Of a stretch of 64,000 nucleotides of DNA, positions 35,681 to 45,244 are shown piece after piece. Within the stretch, counting starts at the first letter, position 1; each line of letters opens with the position of its first letter. Where the stretch lies: the NCBI GenBank assembly GCA_965199975.1, contig OZ241340.1, positions 806,001-870,000 of the forward strand, written 5' to 3'. This DNA is from JASLDZ01 sp965199975 (lineage in GTDB: Bacteria; Pseudomonadota; Alphaproteobacteria; Caulobacterales; Caulobacteraceae). Under the pieces are notes generated by a model that did not search any database, was not told the origin of the DNA, and saw nothing but the letters and a program-made list of their open reading frames with translations. The position numbers and the translations under genes are program-made.

Positions 35681-36616
35681 TCAGCCCTGCGGGGTGATCA
35701 CGACCTTGCCGAGCGGGTGCTCGTTCTCCGCCTCCTTCTGGGCGTCGACGGCCTTGTCGAGCGGGCCGAAGGTCTTGGCCACGTGGACGCGGACCTTGCC
35801 GTCGGCCACCAGCTTGACGATCTCGGCGAGGTCCTCGCCGTTCGGCTTGGCCATGTAGTCCTTGCCCGTGCGCCCGGCGCCCTGGCCCTGCTGCTCGGTC
35901 TGCCCGTCGCGGATGGTGGAGACCAGCACGCCGCCCGGCTTGAGCACCGCCCAGGAGCGCTGGCGCGTCTCGCCGCCGATCAGGTCGTAGACGAGGTCGA
36001 CGGCGTGGGCGTGATCCTCGAACTTGTGCTTCTCGTAGTCGATCACCTCGTCGGCCCCGAGCGATTTGACGAAGTCCACCGCGTCCTTGCCGCAGGTGGC
36101 GAGCACCCGCGCGCCTTTCACCTTGGCGAACTGCACCGCCAGGTGGCCCACGCCGCCCGAGCCGCCGTGGATCAGCACGGTCTGCCCGGACTGCAGGCCG
36201 CCCTCGTCGAACAGCCCCTGCCAGGCGGTGTCGGCGGCGAGCGGCAGGGCGCCGGCCTGATCCATGGGCACGCCCTCGGGGACCTTGGCCCACTCGCCGT
36301 CGCGCACGATCGCCTGTTCGGCGTAGGCGCCGCGGTCGAAGCCCAGGTGAAACAGCACCGCGTCGCCCACTTCCACGCCCTCGACGCCCTCGCCGAGCGC
36401 GGTGACCGTGCCTGCGCCGTCGCGGCCCATGACCACGGGTAGGTCGGTCTCCTTGACCTCTCCCACGTCGCCGTCGCGGATCTTGTAGTCGACCGGGTTC
36501 ACGCTGGCGGCCATCACCTTGACCACGAACTCCCCCCTCTCGGGCACGAGCTGAGTCAGCTCGTCGACCTGCAGCACCTCGGGGCCGCCGAACTTGTGGA
36601 TGCGCACGAACTTCAT
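35681..36616 (-). CDS. NADP-dependent quinone-type oxidoreductase (MDR family)
   Basis: A 311-residue medium-chain reductase of the zeta-crystallin type without zinc ligands. The N-terminal GroES-like domain has MAASVNPVDYKIRDG and PVVMGRDGAGTV; the Rossmann NADPH site is VLIHGGSGGVGHLAVQFAK, followed by VLATCGKDAVDFVKSLGADE. It probably reduces quinones or activated alkenes. ATG at 36616. First gene of an operon with the GST-family gene. Confidence 0.92.
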   Translation of the reverse strand: MKFVRIHKFGGPEVLQVDELTQLVPERGEFVVKVMAASVNPVDYKIRDGDVGEVKETDLPVVMGRDGAGTVTALGEGVEGVEVGDAVLFHLGFDRGAYAEQAIVRDGEWAKVPEGVPMDQAGALPLAADTAWQGLFDEGGLQSGQTVLIHGGSGGVGHLAVQFAKVKGARVLATCGKDAVDFVKSLGADEVIDYEKHKFEDHAHAVDLVYDLIGGETRQRSWAVLKPGGVLVSTIRDGQTEQQGQGAGRTGKDYMAKPNGEDLAEIVKLVADGKVRVHVAKTFGPLDKAVDAQKEAENEHPLGKVVITPQG

Positions 36617-36699
36617 GGCCGGGGCTCCCGTGGCTGTGCGCTATGGAGCGCGACAGGCGGCGGGCCAACCGGCGAGCGGGGCCACGGTTCCGCCGGCGA

Positions 36700-39069
36700 T
36701 CAGGCCGCGGCGCGGGCCTCGTCGGCCAGAAGGCCGCCTTGCGCCTCGATCGGGGCGGGCCGGCCGATGAGGTAGCCTTGCAGCTCCGCGCAACCCTCGG
36801 CGCGCAGGATGTCGCGCTGCACCGCCGTCTCCACGCCCTCCGCGGTCACCGGCATGCCGAGGCCCGCCGCCATGCCCAGCACCGAGCGCACGATCACCGT
36901 GGAGCGCTCCAGCTGGCCCAACCCGTCCACGAAGCTCTTGTCGATCTTGATCTTGTCGAACGGGAAGGAGTGCAGCGTCGACAGCGAGGAATAGCCGGTG
37001 CCGAAGTCGTCCATGGCGATGCGCACGCCCATGGCCTTGAGGCGGCGCAGCGCGTCCAGCGCCGCCTGGAAGTCTCGCATCAGCGCCGTCTCGGTGATCT
37101 CGAGCTCCAGGCGTGCAGGCGAGAGGCCGGTCTGCAGCAACACCTCGTGCACGAGCGTGACGATGCGCGGGTCGCCCAGCTGCAGCGCCGAGAGGTTCAC
37201 CGCCACGCCGATGGAGCGCGGCCAACGCACGGCGTCGGCGCAGGCGCGACGCAGCACCTGCTCGCCCAGTTCGCCGATCAGACCCGACTCCTCGGCCAGC
37301 GGGATGAACTTGTCGGGGCCGAGCAGGCCGCGCTCGGGGTGGCGCCAGCGCACCAGCGCCTCGAAGCCGCAGATGCGCCCGCTCTGCGCGTCGGCCTGGG
37401 GCTGGTAGAACACCACCAGCTCGTCGCGGGCCAGGCCCTTGCGCAGGTCGCCCAGCAGGACGCGCCGCGCGCGCAGCGCGTCCTGGTAGTCGTGGCTGAA
37501 GAAGCAGAACGGCTCGCCGCTCTCGCGCGCCTCCTTCAACGCCAGGTCGGCGTGCAGCAGGAGTTCGGAGGCGGTCTGGGCATCGAAGGGATAGCCGGCC
37601 ACGCCGATGCTGATGCGCGGCTCGATGGCGATGTCTTCGATGTCGAGCGGCCGGCGCAGGCTCTTGCCGAGGCGGCTCAGCATGTCGGAGGCCGCGACGA
37701 CGCCGTCGGTCCTGCTCCCTTGCACCACGAGCGCGAACTCGTTGCCGCCGATGCGGCCCGCCGTGCAGCGGTGCGGCGCCTCGAAGCGCTGCAGGCGCCG
37801 CGCGATGCGCGTCAGGAGCGCGTCGCCGACGGCATGGCCGAAGGTTTCGTTGACCTCCTTGCTGTTGTCGATGTTGAGGCACACGACCATCACCGTGCGT
37901 TCGCCCGCGTGCGTGATCGCGTCCTGCGCGATGGCCTCGCGGATCAGGCGGTGCATGACGCTGCGGTTGACCAGCCCCGTCATGGTGTCGTGGTCTGCCA
38001 GGTGGCGGATCATCCGCTCGGCCTCGCGCCGCTCGCGCAGGTCGCGCACTGAGAGCGCGACGCCGTCCGCCTCCTCGTCCACCTCGCTGAGGTGCACCTC
38101 CACCGGGAAGGCCTCGCCGCCGTCGGGTCTCAGCGTCGCTTCGCGCGTATGGCCCGGGATCAGCTCGCCCCCCTCCAGCGCAAGGAGTCCGCTCAGGAAC
38201 AGGCGACCCTGCAACGCCGCGATCTCTGCGCCCGCGAGCTTGCAGAAGGCGGTGTTGGCGTCGGCGATGCAGCCTTGCGCATCGAGCACCACGATGCCCT
38301 CGCGCGTAGCCTCCGTCAGGCGGCGGCTGCGCTTCAGCGCGGTGCGCGAGCCGGCGTCGTCGATGTAGGCGGCGCCGACGCCCACCGACGTCAGCAGCAC
38401 GCTCAGCATGACGACGAGCAGGCTCAGCACGCCCGCGTCGATCAGGCCGGGCGCGAGCGGCGTGGCGCTGGGAGTCAGCGTCAGCGCGCGCATGCCCACC
38501 AGGTGCAGCCCGCCGATGGCCACGCTCATCAGCGCCGCCGCGCATCCCTGGCGCCAGCGGGCCGAGCCGACGTCGGTCTCGATCAGGGCGGCGGTCGAGA
38601 ACAGCAACGCCAGCAACACCGAGGCCCAGACACCCAGCGCCTCGTAGTCGACGTGCGCGCGCACGTGGTAGGCGGTCACGCCCACGTAGTTGGTCGCCGC
38701 GACCGCGCCCGCCAGGAGCAGGGCGCCCGCGATCAGCCGCAGCGTCTCGCGCCCGCTCCAGGCGACACCGAAGGCGAAGGCCGCGCCGGTCACCGACACG
38801 AGCAGCGCCACCAACACCTGCAGGGTGTCAAAGCCGTACGGCGCGCCGGGGTGGAAGCCGAGCAGGAGGATGAACTGCGCGGCCCAGATCGCTCCCCCCG
38901 CCTCCAGGCCGCACAGGAAGATCCAGGCGGCGCGCACGAGGCCTCGCGTGTCGCTCATGCGCGCGCGCAGGCGGAACACGCCCAGGAAGGCCAGGAAGGC
39001 GAAGCCGAAGGCCACGCACACGGGCGCGGGGTCGTGCCCCATCGCCAACTGAAGCACGTATGAGATCAC
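36700..39069 (-). CDS. MHYT-PAS-GGDEF-EAL c-di-GMP protein with degenerate GGDEF
   Basis: A 789-residue inner-membrane signalling protein. The N-terminal ~250 residues form about seven helices of MHYT type, but the MHYT motifs are eroded (AIWAAQFILLLGF, NYVGVTAYHV, GGLHLVGM). A PAS domain (about 255-365) precedes a GGDEF domain whose active site reads GGNEF, so cyclase activity is doubtful. The EAL domain looks catalytically complete: FEALVRW, NLSALQL, ELEITE, MDDFGTGYSSL, KIDKSFV and AEGVET. Probable c-di-GMP phosphodiesterase. The GTG at 39069 gives a natural lead into helix 1; the ATG at 39042 is the alternative. Confidence 0.9.
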   Translation of the reverse strand: MISYVLQLAMGHDPAPVCVAFGFAFLAFLGVFRLRARMSDTRGLVRAAWIFLCGLEAGGAIWAAQFILLLGFHPGAPYGFDTLQVLVALLVSVTGAAFAFGVAWSGRETLRLIAGALLLAGAVAATNYVGVTAYHVRAHVDYEALGVWASVLLALLFSTAALIETDVGSARWRQGCAAALMSVAIGGLHLVGMRALTLTPSATPLAPGLIDAGVLSLLVVMLSVLLTSVGVGAAYIDDAGSRTALKRSRRLTEATREGIVVLDAQGCIADANTAFCKLAGAEIAALQGRLFLSGLLALEGGELIPGHTREATLRPDGGEAFPVEVHLSEVDEEADGVALSVRDLRERREAERMIRHLADHDTMTGLVNRSVMHRLIREAIAQDAITHAGERTVMVVCLNIDNSKEVNETFGHAVGDALLTRIARRLQRFEAPHRCTAGRIGGNEFALVVQGSRTDGVVAASDMLSRLGKSLRRPLDIEDIAIEPRISIGVAGYPFDAQTASELLLHADLALKEARESGEPFCFFSHDYQDALRARRVLLGDLRKGLARDELVVFYQPQADAQSGRICGFEALVRWRHPERGLLGPDKFIPLAEESGLIGELGEQVLRRACADAVRWPRSIGVAVNLSALQLGDPRIVTLVHEVLLQTGLSPARLELEITETALMRDFQAALDALRRLKAMGVRIAMDDFGTGYSSLSTLHSFPFDKIKIDKSFVDGLGQLERSTVIVRSVLGMAAGLGMPVTAEGVETAVQRDILRAEGCAELQGYLIGRPAPIEAQGGLLADEARAAA

Positions 39070-39152
39070 GCCACGCCCACGTCTCTGGAACCGGTACGCA
39101 TCTGTGCATGGTTTTGCTAAGGACCGGTTGATCCGGGCGGCGGCGTACCCGG

Positions 39153-40061
39153 CTACGACATCGGCGGCGGGTCGAGCTCCAGGCTGCGCCACGCGGCGCT
39201 GACCGTGTTGCGCAGGAGGCAGGCGATGGTCATCGGCCCCACGCCGCCGGGCACGGGCGTGATGGCGCCCGCGACCTCCACCGCCTCGTCGAACGCCACG
39301 TCGCCCACCAGCCGCGTCTTGCCGGCGGCCGCCTTTTGCGGATCGCGGGAGGGGACGCGGTTGACACCCACGTCGATCACGGTGGCGCCGGGCCGGATCC
39401 AGTCGCCGCGCACCATCTCGGCGCGGCCGACGGCGGCCACCAGCACGTCAGCCTCGCGGCACAGGGCCGGCAGGTCGCGCGAGCGGGAGTGTGCGATCGT
39501 GACTGTGGCGTCGGCGCGCAGCAGGAGCTGCGCCATGGGCTTGCCCACGATGTTGGAGCGCCCGACCACCACCGCGCGCGCGCCGGCGAGGCTCCCCAGC
39601 ACGTCCTGCAGCAGGATCATGCAGCCGAGCGGCGTGCAGGGCGTCAGCGCCGGCTGGCCGGTGGCGAGGCGCCCGGCGTTGACCACGTGGAATCCGTCCA
39701 CGTCCTTGTCCGGGTGGATGGCGGCCAGGACGACGGCCGTTTCGATCTGCGGCGGCAGGGGGAGCTGCACCAGCACGCCGTGGATGGCCGGGTCGGCGTT
39801 GAGCTCGGCCACGAGGCGCAGCAGATCGGCCTGCGGGGTGTCGATCGGCAGGCGGTGGGTCAGCGAGTGCATGCCCGCCGTGCGCATGGCCTCGCCCTTG
39901 CTGCGCACATAGACCTGGCTGGCCGGGTCCTCGCCCACCAGCACCACGGCGAGGCCCGGGGTCACGCCGCGTGTCCGCACCAGGTCGGCGGCGGCGATGG
40001 CGACGCTGGCGCGCAGGCGCTCGGCATAGGCGCGGCCGTCGATGAGGCGGGCGGTGGGCAT
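39153..40061 (-). CDS. folD: Bifunctional methylenetetrahydrofolate dehydrogenase/cyclohydrolase
   Basis: A 302-residue cytosolic enzyme converting 5,10-methylene-THF to 10-formyl-THF with NADP. Family motifs are complete: VVLVGEDPASQVYVRSKGEA with the catalytic Lys, GVLVQLPLP, DKDVDGFHVVNAGRL, the NADP site VVVGRSNIVGKPMAQLL, and the C-terminal TPVPGGVGPMTIACLLRNT. ATG at 40061. It is divergent from the arginine-succinylation operon 69 bp away. Confidence 0.97.
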   Translation of the reverse strand: MPTARLIDGRAYAERLRASVAIAAADLVRTRGVTPGLAVVLVGEDPASQVYVRSKGEAMRTAGMHSLTHRLPIDTPQADLLRLVAELNADPAIHGVLVQLPLPPQIETAVVLAAIHPDKDVDGFHVVNAGRLATGQPALTPCTPLGCMILLQDVLGSLAGARAVVVGRSNIVGKPMAQLLLRADATVTIAHSRSRDLPALCREADVLVAAVGRAEMVRGDWIRPGATVIDVGVNRVPSRDPQKAAAGKTRLVGDVAFDEAVEVAGAITPVPGGVGPMTIACLLRNTVSAAWRSLELDPPPMS

Positions 40062-40130
40062 GGGCGGGCGGCTCCGGCGCGGACGAGGCGCCTGTAGCCC
40101 GCCGGTCCCGCCGCGCCTAGGTTGGCGCGC

Positions 40131-41402
40131 ATGCACGCCGAGGATCGCGCCGCCCTGGACCGCATCGACGGCGAGGCGCTGGTCGCCCGGGCGATCGACT
40201 GGTGCGCGGTGAACTCCGGCAGCCGCAACCTCGCCGGCGTAGAGGTCGTGGGCGCGCGCATCGCCGCGACGATGACGGGCTTCGACGGCGAGGTGGAACG
40301 GCTGCCGCTCGCGCCCACGACGGAGGTGGCCGCCGACGGACGGGTGCGAGACCTCTCCAACGGCGCGGCGCTGCGCCTGTGCGTGCGGCCGCAGGCGCCG
40401 GTGCAGGTGGCGCTGACCGGCCACCACGACACGGTCTATCCGGCGCAGAGCGACTTCCAGGCCGTGACCCGCCGCGCCGACGGGGCGCTGAACGGGCCGG
40501 GCGTCGCCGACATGAAGGGCGGGCTCAGCGTCATGCTGGGGGCGCTGGCGGCGTTCGAGGCGCATCCGCTCGCCGCGAAGCTGGGGTGGACCGTGCTGAT
40601 CTCCCCCGACGAGGAGACCGGCAGCCTCGCCAGCCGCGGACTGCTGGCCGCGCTCGGCGCCCGCGCGCACCTGCACCTCACCTTCGAGCCCGCCATGGAC
40701 GGGGAGGGAACCCTGGCCGGCGCCCGCAAGGGATCGGGCAACTTCCACCTCCTCGTGCATGGGCGCGCGGCGCATGCGGGGCGCGACTTCGCCGCAGGTC
40801 GCGGCGCCGTGGCTGCGGCCGCCAGGATCGCCGCCGACCTCGACGCGCTGAACGGCGAGCGCGAGGGCGTGACGCTCAACGTCGCCCGCATCGACGGGGG
40901 CGCGCCGCTCAACATGGTGCCCGATGCGGCGGTGGTGCGCTTCAACGTGCGCATGCCGCGCGCGCAGGACGCCGGCTGGTTGCAGGGCGAGATCGCCCGC
41001 ATCGCCGCCGCGCACGCCCGCGACGGCATCACCACCGAGCTGCACGGCGGCGTCACGCGGCCGCCCAAGCCGTTCACCGGCGCCCAGGCGGCGGTGTTCG
41101 AGGCGGTGCGCGAGACGGGCGCCCGGCTTGGCCAGCCCATCGCCTGGAAGGGCTCGGGCGGCGTGTGCGAGGGCAACAACCTGTTCGCCGCCGGCTGTCC
41201 GGGCGTCGACACGCTGGGCGTGCGCGGCGGCGCCATCCACACCCGCGACGAGCACGCCTGGCCCGACAGCTTCGGCGAACGCGCGGCGCTGGCGGCGCTC
41301 ATCATGATCCGCATCGCCCGCGGCGAGATCGACGCCCAAGCCATCCGCGCCCAGGCTGACGCGGAGCGCCTGGGGGTTACGGGCGGGGCCGCGCTCGGCT
41401 AA
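40131..41402 (+). CDS. M20-family hydrolase at the head of the ast operon
   Basis: A 423-residue zinc hydrolase of the M20 (carboxypeptidase G2-like) family. Metal and catalytic motifs are intact: TGHHDTVYP, NGPGVADMKGG, SPDEETGS, the dimerisation-domain HGRAAHAGRDF and the C-terminal GGAIHTRDEHAW. ATG at 40131 (a TTG 9 nt upstream is possible). It is followed 12 bp later by astA. In several alphaproteobacteria an M20 hydrolase accompanies ast genes; it could hydrolyse N-succinylglutamate in place of AstE, which is absent here, but that is inference. Confidence 0.88.
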   Translation: MHAEDRAALDRIDGEALVARAIDWCAVNSGSRNLAGVEVVGARIAATMTGFDGEVERLPLAPTTEVAADGRVRDLSNGAALRLCVRPQAPVQVALTGHHDTVYPAQSDFQAVTRRADGALNGPGVADMKGGLSVMLGALAAFEAHPLAAKLGWTVLISPDEETGSLASRGLLAALGARAHLHLTFEPAMDGEGTLAGARKGSGNFHLLVHGRAAHAGRDFAAGRGAVAAAARIAADLDALNGEREGVTLNVARIDGGAPLNMVPDAAVVRFNVRMPRAQDAGWLQGEIARIAAAHARDGITTELHGGVTRPPKPFTGAQAAVFEAVRETGARLGQPIAWKGSGGVCEGNNLFAAGCPGVDTLGVRGGAIHTRDEHAWPDSFGERAALAALIMIRIARGEIDAQAIRAQADAERLGVTGGAALG

Positions 41403-41414
41403 CCAGCACGCCTC

Positions 41415-42422
41415 ATGCTCGTGGTGCGCCCAGCCGGTCCTGACGATATCGACGCCCTGCGCGAGCTGGCCGTGCTCAGCGGCCGCGGCTTCACCAGCCT
41501 GCCCGAGGACCGCCCCACCCTGGTCGAGCGGCTCGAGCTCTCGGCGCAGAGCTTCGCCGCCGACATCGCGCCGCCCAAGGCCTGGTACACCTTGATGCTG
41601 GAGGACACCGCCACCGGCCGCATCGAGGGCGTGGGCGGAGTCAAGGCGGCGGTGGGGCTGGAGCGGCCGTTCTTCTCCTTCCGCGTCACCACTCTGGCCC
41701 AGCACTCCTCGGCCACCAACACCCGCTTCGACCACCAGGTGCTGGTGCTGGTGAACGAGTGCGCCGGGTGGACCGAGGTGGGCTCGCTCTACCTGCGGCC
41801 CGAGCGACGCGGCGGCGGGGCGGGGTCGCTCCTGGCCGGGTCGCGCTACATGCTGATCGCCGCCGACCCGGTGCGCTTCGCCGAGATGGTGCTGGCCGAG
41901 TTGCGCGGCTGGTTCGACGCGGACGGCGCCTGCCCCTTCTGGGAGACGGTGGGCTGCCGTTTCTTCCGCCTGCCGTTCGACGAGGCCGACCTGATGAGCG
42001 CCTCCACCGACGGCCAGTTCATCCTCGACCTGGCGCCGCGCCATCCGATCTACGTCGAGCTCCTGCCGCCGCACGTGCGCGAGGTGGTGGGGCGCGTCCA
42101 CGCCGAGGGCGAGCCGGCCCGGGCGCTCCTGGAACGCGAGGGCTTCCGCCCGCAGAACCTTGTCGACATCTTCGACGCCGGCCCCACGGTCGCCTGCCGC
42201 CGCGACGAGATCGCCACCGTGCGCGACAGCCGCGAGATCCGCGCTTCCGCCGTGCCCCCGGGCGCGGGCGCGCAGCGGGCGCTGGTCGCCACCTGCGCGC
42301 TCGACCGCTTCCGCGCCGTGCGCGCGCCGGTGCAGCTCGTGGGCGACGAGGCGCGCATCGGGGCGGAAGCGATGGAGGCGCTGCGCCTCGCGCCCGGCGA
42401 GCACGTGCGGGTGCGGCTTTGA
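41415..42422 (+). CDS. astA: Arginine N-succinyltransferase
   Basis: A 335-residue GNAT-related acyltransferase, first step of the AST pathway (arginine plus succinyl-CoA). Diagnostic segments are MLVVRPAGPDDIDALREL, SGRGFTSLP, EVGSLYLRPERRGGGAGSLL and PFWETVGCRFFRLPFDEAD. Length fits the family (about 340). ATG at 41415; the stop overlaps the TTG start of astD. Confidence 0.95.
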   Translation: MLVVRPAGPDDIDALRELAVLSGRGFTSLPEDRPTLVERLELSAQSFAADIAPPKAWYTLMLEDTATGRIEGVGGVKAAVGLERPFFSFRVTTLAQHSSATNTRFDHQVLVLVNECAGWTEVGSLYLRPERRGGGAGSLLAGSRYMLIAADPVRFAEMVLAELRGWFDADGACPFWETVGCRFFRLPFDEADLMSASTDGQFILDLAPRHPIYVELLPPHVREVVGRVHAEGEPARALLEREGFRPQNLVDIFDAGPTVACRRDEIATVRDSREIRASAVPPGAGAQRALVATCALDRFRAVRAPVQLVGDEARIGAEAMEALRLAPGEHVRVRL

Positions 42423-43882
42423 GCGGCGAGCTGTTCATCGGCGGCGCCTGGCGCGCGGGGGGCGGCGCGCCCCTGACCTCCACCGATCCGGCCACCGGCG
42501 AGACGGTGTGGGAGGGGGCGACGGCCACGCCCGCCGACGCCGCCGCAGCCGTCGCGGCCGCCCGCGCAGCCTTCCGCGGCTGGGCCGATGCGCCGCTGGC
42601 CGACCGGCTCGCCGCGGTGCGCCGCTACGCGCAGGCGCTCAAGGCGCGCGTCGAGCCCATGGCCGAGGCCTTCTCGCGCGAGACCGGCAAGCCGCTGTGG
42701 GAGACCCGCGCCGAGATCGCCTCCATGGCCGGCAAGGTCGAGGTCTCCATCGCCGCCCACGCCGAGCGCACCGGCGAGCGCGAGGCGGCCACCGGCTTCG
42801 GGCGCGCCGTGCTGCGCCACCGCCCGCACGGGGTGATGGCGGTGCTCGGCCCCTACAACTTCCCCGGCCACCTGCCCAACGGCCACATCGCGCCCGCCCT
42901 GATCGCCGGCGACACGGTGGTGTTCAAGCCCAGCGAGGAGACGCCCCTGGCCGGCCGGCTGATGGCCGAATGCTGGGCCGAGGCGGACCTGCCGCCCGGC
43001 GTGTTCAACCTGATCCAGGGCGGGCGCGAGGCGGGCCAGGCGCTCTTGGCCCAGCCGATCGACGGCCTGCTCTTCACCGGCTCGGCCGGCGCCGGCGCGG
43101 CCTTCAAGCGCCAGTTCGCCGACCGGCCGGAGGTGACGCTGGCGCTGGAGCTGGGCGGCAACAACCCGCTGATCGCCTGGGGGGAGGGCGACCCGGGGGC
43201 CGCGGCGGCGCTGGTGGCGCAGTCGGCCTTCGTCACCACCGGCCAGCGCTGCTCGTGCGCGCGCCGGCTGATCCTGCCGCGCGGCGCCTGGGGCGATAAG
43301 GTGGTGCAGGCGCTCGACGCGCTCGCCGAGCGGCTGGTCATCGGGCCGTGGAACGGCGCGGACGAGCCCTTCATGGGCCCGCTGATCTCCGCGCGCGCCG
43401 CCGCCGGCGCCCGCGCCCAGGTGGAGGCGCTGCAGGCCGCCGGCGCGCGGGCCGTGCGCCCGTTTGGCCGCGTCGAGGGCGCCTCCGACGCCTTCGTCAC
43501 CCCCGCCATCCTCGACGTGGAGGGTGTCGAGGCCCCCGACGAGGAGGTGTTCGCGCCCGTGCTGCAGGTGCGCCGCGCCACCGACTTCGAAGCCGCCATC
43601 GACCTCGCCAACGCCACGCGTTTCGGCCTCTCCGCCGGCCTGATCTCGCCCGAGCGCGCGCACTGGGACCGCTTCCTGCAGCGCGCGCGGGCGGGGGTGG
43701 TCAACTGGAACCGGCCGACCACCGGGGCTGCGGCGACCATGCCCTTCGGCGGCCTGGGCCTCTCTGGCGACGGGCGGCCCAGCGCCTACTATGCGGCGGA
43801 CTACTGCGCCTATCCGGTCGCCAGCTTCGAGGCCGACGCCGTGGCCGACACCACCGGCGAGATCCGCGGCCTGCGGGCGTGA
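42419..43882 (+). CDS. astD: N-succinylglutamate 5-semialdehyde dehydrogenase
   Basis: A 487-residue NAD-dependent aldehyde dehydrogenase acting late in the AST pathway. The nucleophile Cys is in TTGQRCSCARRL, the general base in LALELGGNNPL, and the N-terminal LFIGGAWRAGGG and VMAVLGPYNFPGHLPNGH are typical of AstD. The start is TTG at 42419 within the astA stop (TTGA). Its own stop overlaps astB (GTGA). Confidence 0.95.
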   Translation: MSGELFIGGAWRAGGGAPLTSTDPATGETVWEGATATPADAAAAVAAARAAFRGWADAPLADRLAAVRRYAQALKARVEPMAEAFSRETGKPLWETRAEIASMAGKVEVSIAAHAERTGEREAATGFGRAVLRHRPHGVMAVLGPYNFPGHLPNGHIAPALIAGDTVVFKPSEETPLAGRLMAECWAEADLPPGVFNLIQGGREAGQALLAQPIDGLLFTGSAGAGAAFKRQFADRPEVTLALELGGNNPLIAWGEGDPGAAAALVAQSAFVTTGQRCSCARRLILPRGAWGDKVVQALDALAERLVIGPWNGADEPFMGPLISARAAAGARAQVEALQAAGARAVRPFGRVEGASDAFVTPAILDVEGVEAPDEEVFAPVLQVRRATDFEAAIDLANATRFGLSAGLISPERAHWDRFLQRARAGVVNWNRPTTGAAATMPFGGLGLSGDGRPSAYYAADYCAYPVASFEADAVADTTGEIRGLRA

Positions 43883-45240
43883 CCGGCCCCCCATCAGGGC
43901 CCCGATCCGGCGCGGTGGAGGCCAACGTCGACGGCCTGGTCGGGCCCACCCACAACTTCGCCGGCCTCTCCCCCGGCAATCTGGCCTCGCAGGCCAGCGA
44001 GGGCGCGGTGTCCAACCCGCGGGCGGCGGCGCTGGAGGGGCTGGACAAGATGTCCCGCCTCGTCTCGCTCGGACTGCCCCAGTTCGTCCTGCCCCCGCAT
44101 GAGCGGCCGGACACCGCCTTCCTGCGCCGGTTGGGCTTCGGCGGAGACGACGCGGCGGTGCTGGCGTGCGCCCACGCGCAGGCGCCGGAACTCCTGGCGA
44201 CGGCGGCCTCGGCCTCGGCCATGTGGGCCGCCAACGCCGCCACCGTCACGCCCAGCGCGGACGCGGCCGACGGACGCGTGCACCTCACCCCCGCCAACCT
44301 CGTCACCAATCTTCACCGCAGTCTGGAGCACGCCCAGACCGCCCGCAGCCTGCGCGCCCTCCTGCCCGACCCGGCGCGCTTCGCGGTGCACGACGCCCTG
44401 CCCATGCGCCCGCAGTTCGGCGACGAGGGCGCGGCCAATCACGTGCGCCTATGCGGCGAGGAGGGCGGGCCGGGCGTCAACCTCTTCGTCCACGGCCGCG
44501 ACGCCTACGAACCCTGGGCCGGCGGCTTCCCCGCACGCCAGACACGCCAGGCCTTCGCGGCGATCGCGCGCCGCCACGGCTGCGCCCGCGCCTTACCGGT
44601 GCGCCAGGCGCGCGCCGCCATCGAGGCGGGCGTGTTCCACAACGACGTGGTCTGCGTCGGCGCGCGCCGCACTCTCCTGTTCCACGAGGCCGCCTTCGAG
44701 GACGCGGCGGGCATGAGGGCCGCCGTGCGCGTCGCCGCCGAGGGCCTGTTCGCGCCCGAGTTCGTCGAGGTTTCGGAGGCCGAGCTGCCGCTGGCGGAGG
44801 CGGTGGCCAGCTACCTGTTCAACGCCATGCTGGTGCAGCCCCCGGGGGAGGATCGGCTGGTGCTGATCGCCCCCGTCGAGGTGCGCGAGCACGCCCGCGC
44901 CCGCGCCACGGCCGAGCGCATCGCCGGCGCCAACGGCGGCGTCGGCCGGGTGGAGTACGTCGACGTGCGCCAGAGCATGCGCAACGGCGGCGGTCCCGCC
45001 TGCCTGCGCCTGCGCCTGTCGTTGACGTCTGAGGAACTGGCCGCGGCGAACCCGGCGCAGCGCTTCGACGCGCCCCTGCACGCGCGCCTGGGCGACTGGG
45101 TGCGCCGCCGCTACCGCGAGCGCCTCGCGCCGGGCGACCTCGCCGATCCCGCCCTGCTCGACGAGGGCCGCACCGCGCTGGACGAGCTGTGCGGCCTGCT
45201 GGGCCTGGGCGGCGCGTTCTACCCGTTCCAGCGCGCCTGA
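43879..45240 (+). CDS. astB: N-succinylarginine dihydrolase
   Basis: A 453-residue amidinotransferase-fold enzyme converting succinylarginine to succinylornithine with release of ammonia and CO2. It opens with the family signature EANVDGLVGPTHNFAGLSPG then NLASQ, has the acidic/His regions NHVRLCGEEGG and GVFHNDVVCVG, and the catalytic Cys in MRNGGGPACLRLRL. GTG at 43879 overlaps the astD stop. The gene ends 4 bp before the convergent sensor kinase. astC and astE are not in the window. Confidence 0.96.
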   Translation: MTGPPSGPRSGAVEANVDGLVGPTHNFAGLSPGNLASQASEGAVSNPRAAALEGLDKMSRLVSLGLPQFVLPPHERPDTAFLRRLGFGGDDAAVLACAHAQAPELLATAASASAMWAANAATVTPSADAADGRVHLTPANLVTNLHRSLEHAQTARSLRALLPDPARFAVHDALPMRPQFGDEGAANHVRLCGEEGGPGVNLFVHGRDAYEPWAGGFPARQTRQAFAAIARRHGCARALPVRQARAAIEAGVFHNDVVCVGARRTLLFHEAAFEDAAGMRAAVRVAAEGLFAPEFVEVSEAELPLAEAVASYLFNAMLVQPPGEDRLVLIAPVEVREHARARATAERIAGANGGVGRVEYVDVRQSMRNGGGPACLRLRLSLTSEELAAANPAQRFDAPLHARLGDWVRRRYRERLAPGDLADPALLDEGRTALDELCGLLGLGGAFYPFQRA

Positions 45241-45244
45241 CGGG

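Noticed and set aside
39153..42404. A 1083-residue open frame ending in FolD
   Set aside because: The N-terminal 780 residues are antisense to the M20 hydrolase and astA; only the last 302 residues match FolD.
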